In this document: positions 62,067-64,000 of the stretch, one piece after another
How positions within the stretch are numbered: position 1 is the first letter of the stretch
How the letters are laid out: each line of letters starts with the position of its first letter
Source: JBASEY01 sp964404285
GTDB taxonomy: Bacteria > CSSED10-310
Direction: 5' to 3'
Length of the DNA: 64,000 nt
NCBI GenBank assembly: GCA_964404285.1
Contig: CAYOJK010000004.1
Span: 1 to 64,000 of the forward strand
Translations under genes and position numbers: made by a program
Notes under the pieces: model-generated
What the model was told of the DNA's origin: nothing
The model's input: only the letters and a program-made list of their open reading frames with translations
The model's database searches: none

Positions 62067-63335
62067 TTAGGAAATCCTTCGAATCCCTCTCATATAAGGA
62101 ACCAACTTCTCTGGCACAGTAACCGATCCGTCCCGTTCTTGATAGTTTTCCAAAATGGCAATCAACGTTCGAGGCAAAGCCAAGCCGGATCCATTCAATG
62201 TGTGCACAAAAACGGGTTTGCTTTTTGTATCCGGCCGATAGCGAATATTGGCCCGTCTAGCCTGAAAGTCTTCAAAATTTGAACAAGAGCTGACTTCCAA
62301 CCATTCCTCACAACCGGGTGACCAAAGTTCTACATCATATTTCTTTGCAGCGGTAAAGGATAAATCGGCTGCGCATATCGCGATAATTCGGTAAGGTATT
62401 TCGAGCTGAATACAGACATCTTCGGCATGGCTTAAAAGTGTTTCGAGTTCTCGATAACTCGTCTCCGGCGTAACAAATTTCACCATTTCAACCTTGTCAA
62501 ATTGATGACCACGCTTGATGCCTCGAACATCTCGGCCGGCAGACATTTTTTCTCTTCTAAAACAAGCGCTGGAAGCCACGTAGTTTAACGGCAAATCTGA
62601 AGCATTCAATATTTCGCATGCATGCAAATTAGTAACAGGAACTTCAGCAGTGGGAATAAAATAAAAATCATCTTCGGCATCTCGGTAAGCATTATCTTCA
62701 AACTTAGGCAACTGACCTGTACTCACCATGCATTCTTTTCGAACCATGAACGGAGGATAGACCTCTAAATAACCATGTTCCTGAATATGTAGGTCCAACA
62801 TGAAAGACGTGATCGCTCGCTGAAGACGAGCGCCCAAGCCTTTTAAGACATAGAATCTGGATCCCGAAATTTTTACACCTCGTTCAAAATCAATGATTCC
62901 AAGGTTTTCTGCGATTTCCCAATGCGGTTTCGGCTCAAAATCAAACTCTCGCTTCTTTCCATGCTCACGCAGAACAACATTGTCATTTTCACTTTGACCG
63001 TCAGGAACTGACTCATGAGGAATATTCGGCATCCGAAGCAATACGTCCATCAAGGTTTGTTCAATTTCCGTAATCTGCTTATCCAACTCATCGATCTGTT
63101 CACCTACCAATCTCATCCTGACAATTTCCGATTTGCGTTTTTCAGGATCTTTCTCAACAGCAATATTTTTAGAAACAGCATTACGCTCAGCTTTCAATTC
63201 TTCGACACGAGTCAACAATTGTCTATGCTGTTGATCCAAGTTCAAAACCTGATCCAGCGGATGGTCATCATGCAAGCGTTGTAAAGCCTTGCGAATAGCT
63301 TCAGTGTCTTTTCTTAAACGTCTGATATCAAGCAT
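62067..63335 (-). CDS. serS: Seryl-tRNA synthetase
   Basis: 422 aa, full length. The N-terminal coiled-coil arm (about 30-100) grips the tRNA. Class II motif 2 is FRREKMSAGRDVRG and motif 3 is GSGLALPRTLIAILENYQ. The PTAEVPVTNLH block forms the serine site. It charges tRNA-Ser and tRNA-Sec. It follows panD by 14 bases, an unusual neighbour but probably only cotranscription. Confidence 0.97.
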   Translation of the reverse strand: MLDIRRLRKDTEAIRKALQRLHDDHPLDQVLNLDQQHRQLLTRVEELKAERNAVSKNIAVEKDPEKRKSEIVRMRLVGEQIDELDKQITEIEQTLMDVLLRMPNIPHESVPDGQSENDNVVLREHGKKREFDFEPKPHWEIAENLGIIDFERGVKISGSRFYVLKGLGARLQRAITSFMLDLHIQEHGYLEVYPPFMVRKECMVSTGQLPKFEDNAYRDAEDDFYFIPTAEVPVTNLHACEILNASDLPLNYVASSACFRREKMSAGRDVRGIKRGHQFDKVEMVKFVTPETSYRELETLLSHAEDVCIQLEIPYRIIAICAADLSFTAAKKYDVELWSPGCEEWLEVSSCSNFEDFQARRANIRYRPDTKSKPVFVHTLNGSGLALPRTLIAILENYQERDGSVTVPEKLVPYMRGIRRIS

Positions 63336-63349
63336 CTATCACCTGCCAA

Positions 63350-63700
63350 TCAATCTGATATTCGATTTTGAGCATCAACACGAATAATTTTGGGAAGGAA
63401 ACCACAGGTCTCTTCCGGAGTCATCAAAGCGAATGCGACGATAATCACCAGGTCGCCAGGAGCAAAATGTCTTGCAGCAGCGCCATTTATGCAAATCACA
63501 CCCGAATCAGCCTCGCCGGTTATCACATACGTTTCAATTCGGACACCAGTTGCAATATTATATACCTGAACAATTTCGTATGGGACAATTCCTGATGCTT
63601 CCATCAATCGTTCATCGATGGTTATGCTGCCTTCATAATGAAGATTTGACTCAGTTACTGTTGCCCGGTGAATTTTACTTTTACAGATACGCAATAACAT
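63350..63700 (-). CDS. panD: Aspartate 1-decarboxylase
   Basis: 116 aa, pyruvoyl enzyme making beta-alanine for pantothenate and CoA. The self-cleavage site is Gly24-Ser25 in YEGSIT, and Lys9, Arg54-type and Tyr58-type conserved positions are near expected places. Ser25 becomes the pyruvoyl group. It is upstream of serS on the same strand, with no other pan genes in the window. Identity is secure. Confidence 0.96.
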   Translation of the reverse strand: MLLRICKSKIHRATVTESNLHYEGSITIDERLMEASGIVPYEIVQVYNIATGVRIETYVITGEADSGVICINGAAARHFAPGDLVIIVAFALMTPEETCGFLPKIIRVDAQNRISD

Positions 63701-63783
63701 AGCGTTTCCCTTTCTAGACGGATATCAGACAAAACAATCGGTGGTTTTATGTAAATATCCGACTATTCTCTCCTTTTATATCA

Positions 63784-64000
63784 TTATAAATCACTTGTCA
63801 TTACGATAAGCGATTTGCCTTCAAAACCTTTATAAAGCGGTCGATAACGATCTGTATCATAGTAACTGTTGACATCAACAACTTTTTTGCTGCTTGTGAC
63901 AAGGTCGAGCGGAACATGGCTATACTGACCTTTATCTATACAGACCAGCCTGCCGAAATTTTTTTTCATAATCAGTTCCAAAGCAATGTTACCATAAGCC
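63784..64000 (-). CDS. Phosphofructokinase-like protein, 3' end
   Basis: Only the last about 70 codons are in the window; the frame stays open to the right edge. AYGNIALELIMKKNFGRLVC and GQYSHVPLDLV, in outline, match the C-terminal end of phosphofructokinases (the segment usually read as FGxMVxxxGxxI-x-x-VPL). It cannot be told from this end whether it uses ATP or PPi. It ends 83 bases before panD, on the same strand. Confidence 0.65.
   Translation of the reverse strand, partial: AYGNIALELIMKKNFGRLVCIDKGQYSHVPLDLVTSSKKVVDVNSYYDTDRYRPLYKGFEGKSLIVMTSDL

Overview
The window is gene-dense bacterial chromosome of moderate GC, read by eye, with no rRNA, tRNA or CRISPR that I can see. The genes point to a diderm, probably anaerobic, uncultivated-type lineage. 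Reasons are: a lipoprotein signal, PBP1C with an alpha-2-macroglobulin, an O-antigen-ligase-type enzyme, a rubrerythrin-like ferritin fold, three B12-type radical SAM proteins, a GlmL/MutL-type ATPase, and several eukaryote-like Ser/Thr kinases with TPRs. I cannot name the phylum from sequence alone. Housekeeping anchors are purA (left end) and an end-of-phosphofructokinase/panD/serS group (right end).

Layout. 0-11.4 kb: purA diverging from a parA-TPR pair, a radical SAM protein, a sodium:solute symporter, a polysaccharide deacetylase, a lipoprotein of the sulfatase fold, an M42 peptidase and a secreted beta-helix protein. 11.5-19.5 kb: a tightly packed, co-directional cluster of eight genes joining a PH-like membrane protein, a GlmL/MutL ASKHA ATPase without any mutase, a soluble KOW-tailed protein, a DUF6754-type membrane protein and three more membrane proteins. 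It looks like one membrane-associated machine and is my best candidate for an undescribed system. 19.5-25.3 kb: a decaying accessory island. It holds an IS4-type element with an in-frame amber codon and a fold-back leader, a 13-repeat BNR/sortilin-like secreted protein, a glycosidase-like gene broken by an ochre codon, and a 5' fragment of nth joined tail-to-tail to the broken glycosidase.

25.6-29 kb: a kinase-AAA-TPR signalling protein with its own near-consensus promoter and an overlapping small gene. 29-41.3 kb (minus strand): a 1427-aa exported repeat protein, a thioester-type alpha-2-macroglobulin and PBP1C in one operon, an envelope-defence module. 41.5-42.7 kb: a ferritin-like gene with a FNR/CRP-type site upstream, and a YacP-type NYN protein.

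42.8-59.5 kb: an envelope glycan and lipid region. It has two GT-C-like membrane proteins, an O-antigen-ligase/TPR protein, a UGM/protoporphyrinogen-oxidase-like flavoprotein translationally coupled to a GT4-like glycosyltransferase, an SGNH hydrolase, a YejM/LtaS-like sulfatase-fold membrane enzyme, two B12-type radical SAM proteins and a methyltransferase. Zn-ribbon/FHA and 2[4Fe-4S] ferredoxin genes lie between them. 59.7-64 kb: a second Ser/Thr kinase in reversed order (TPRs first) with a non-RD catalytic loop, then serS, panD and the 3' end of a phosphofructokinase gene that runs off the window.
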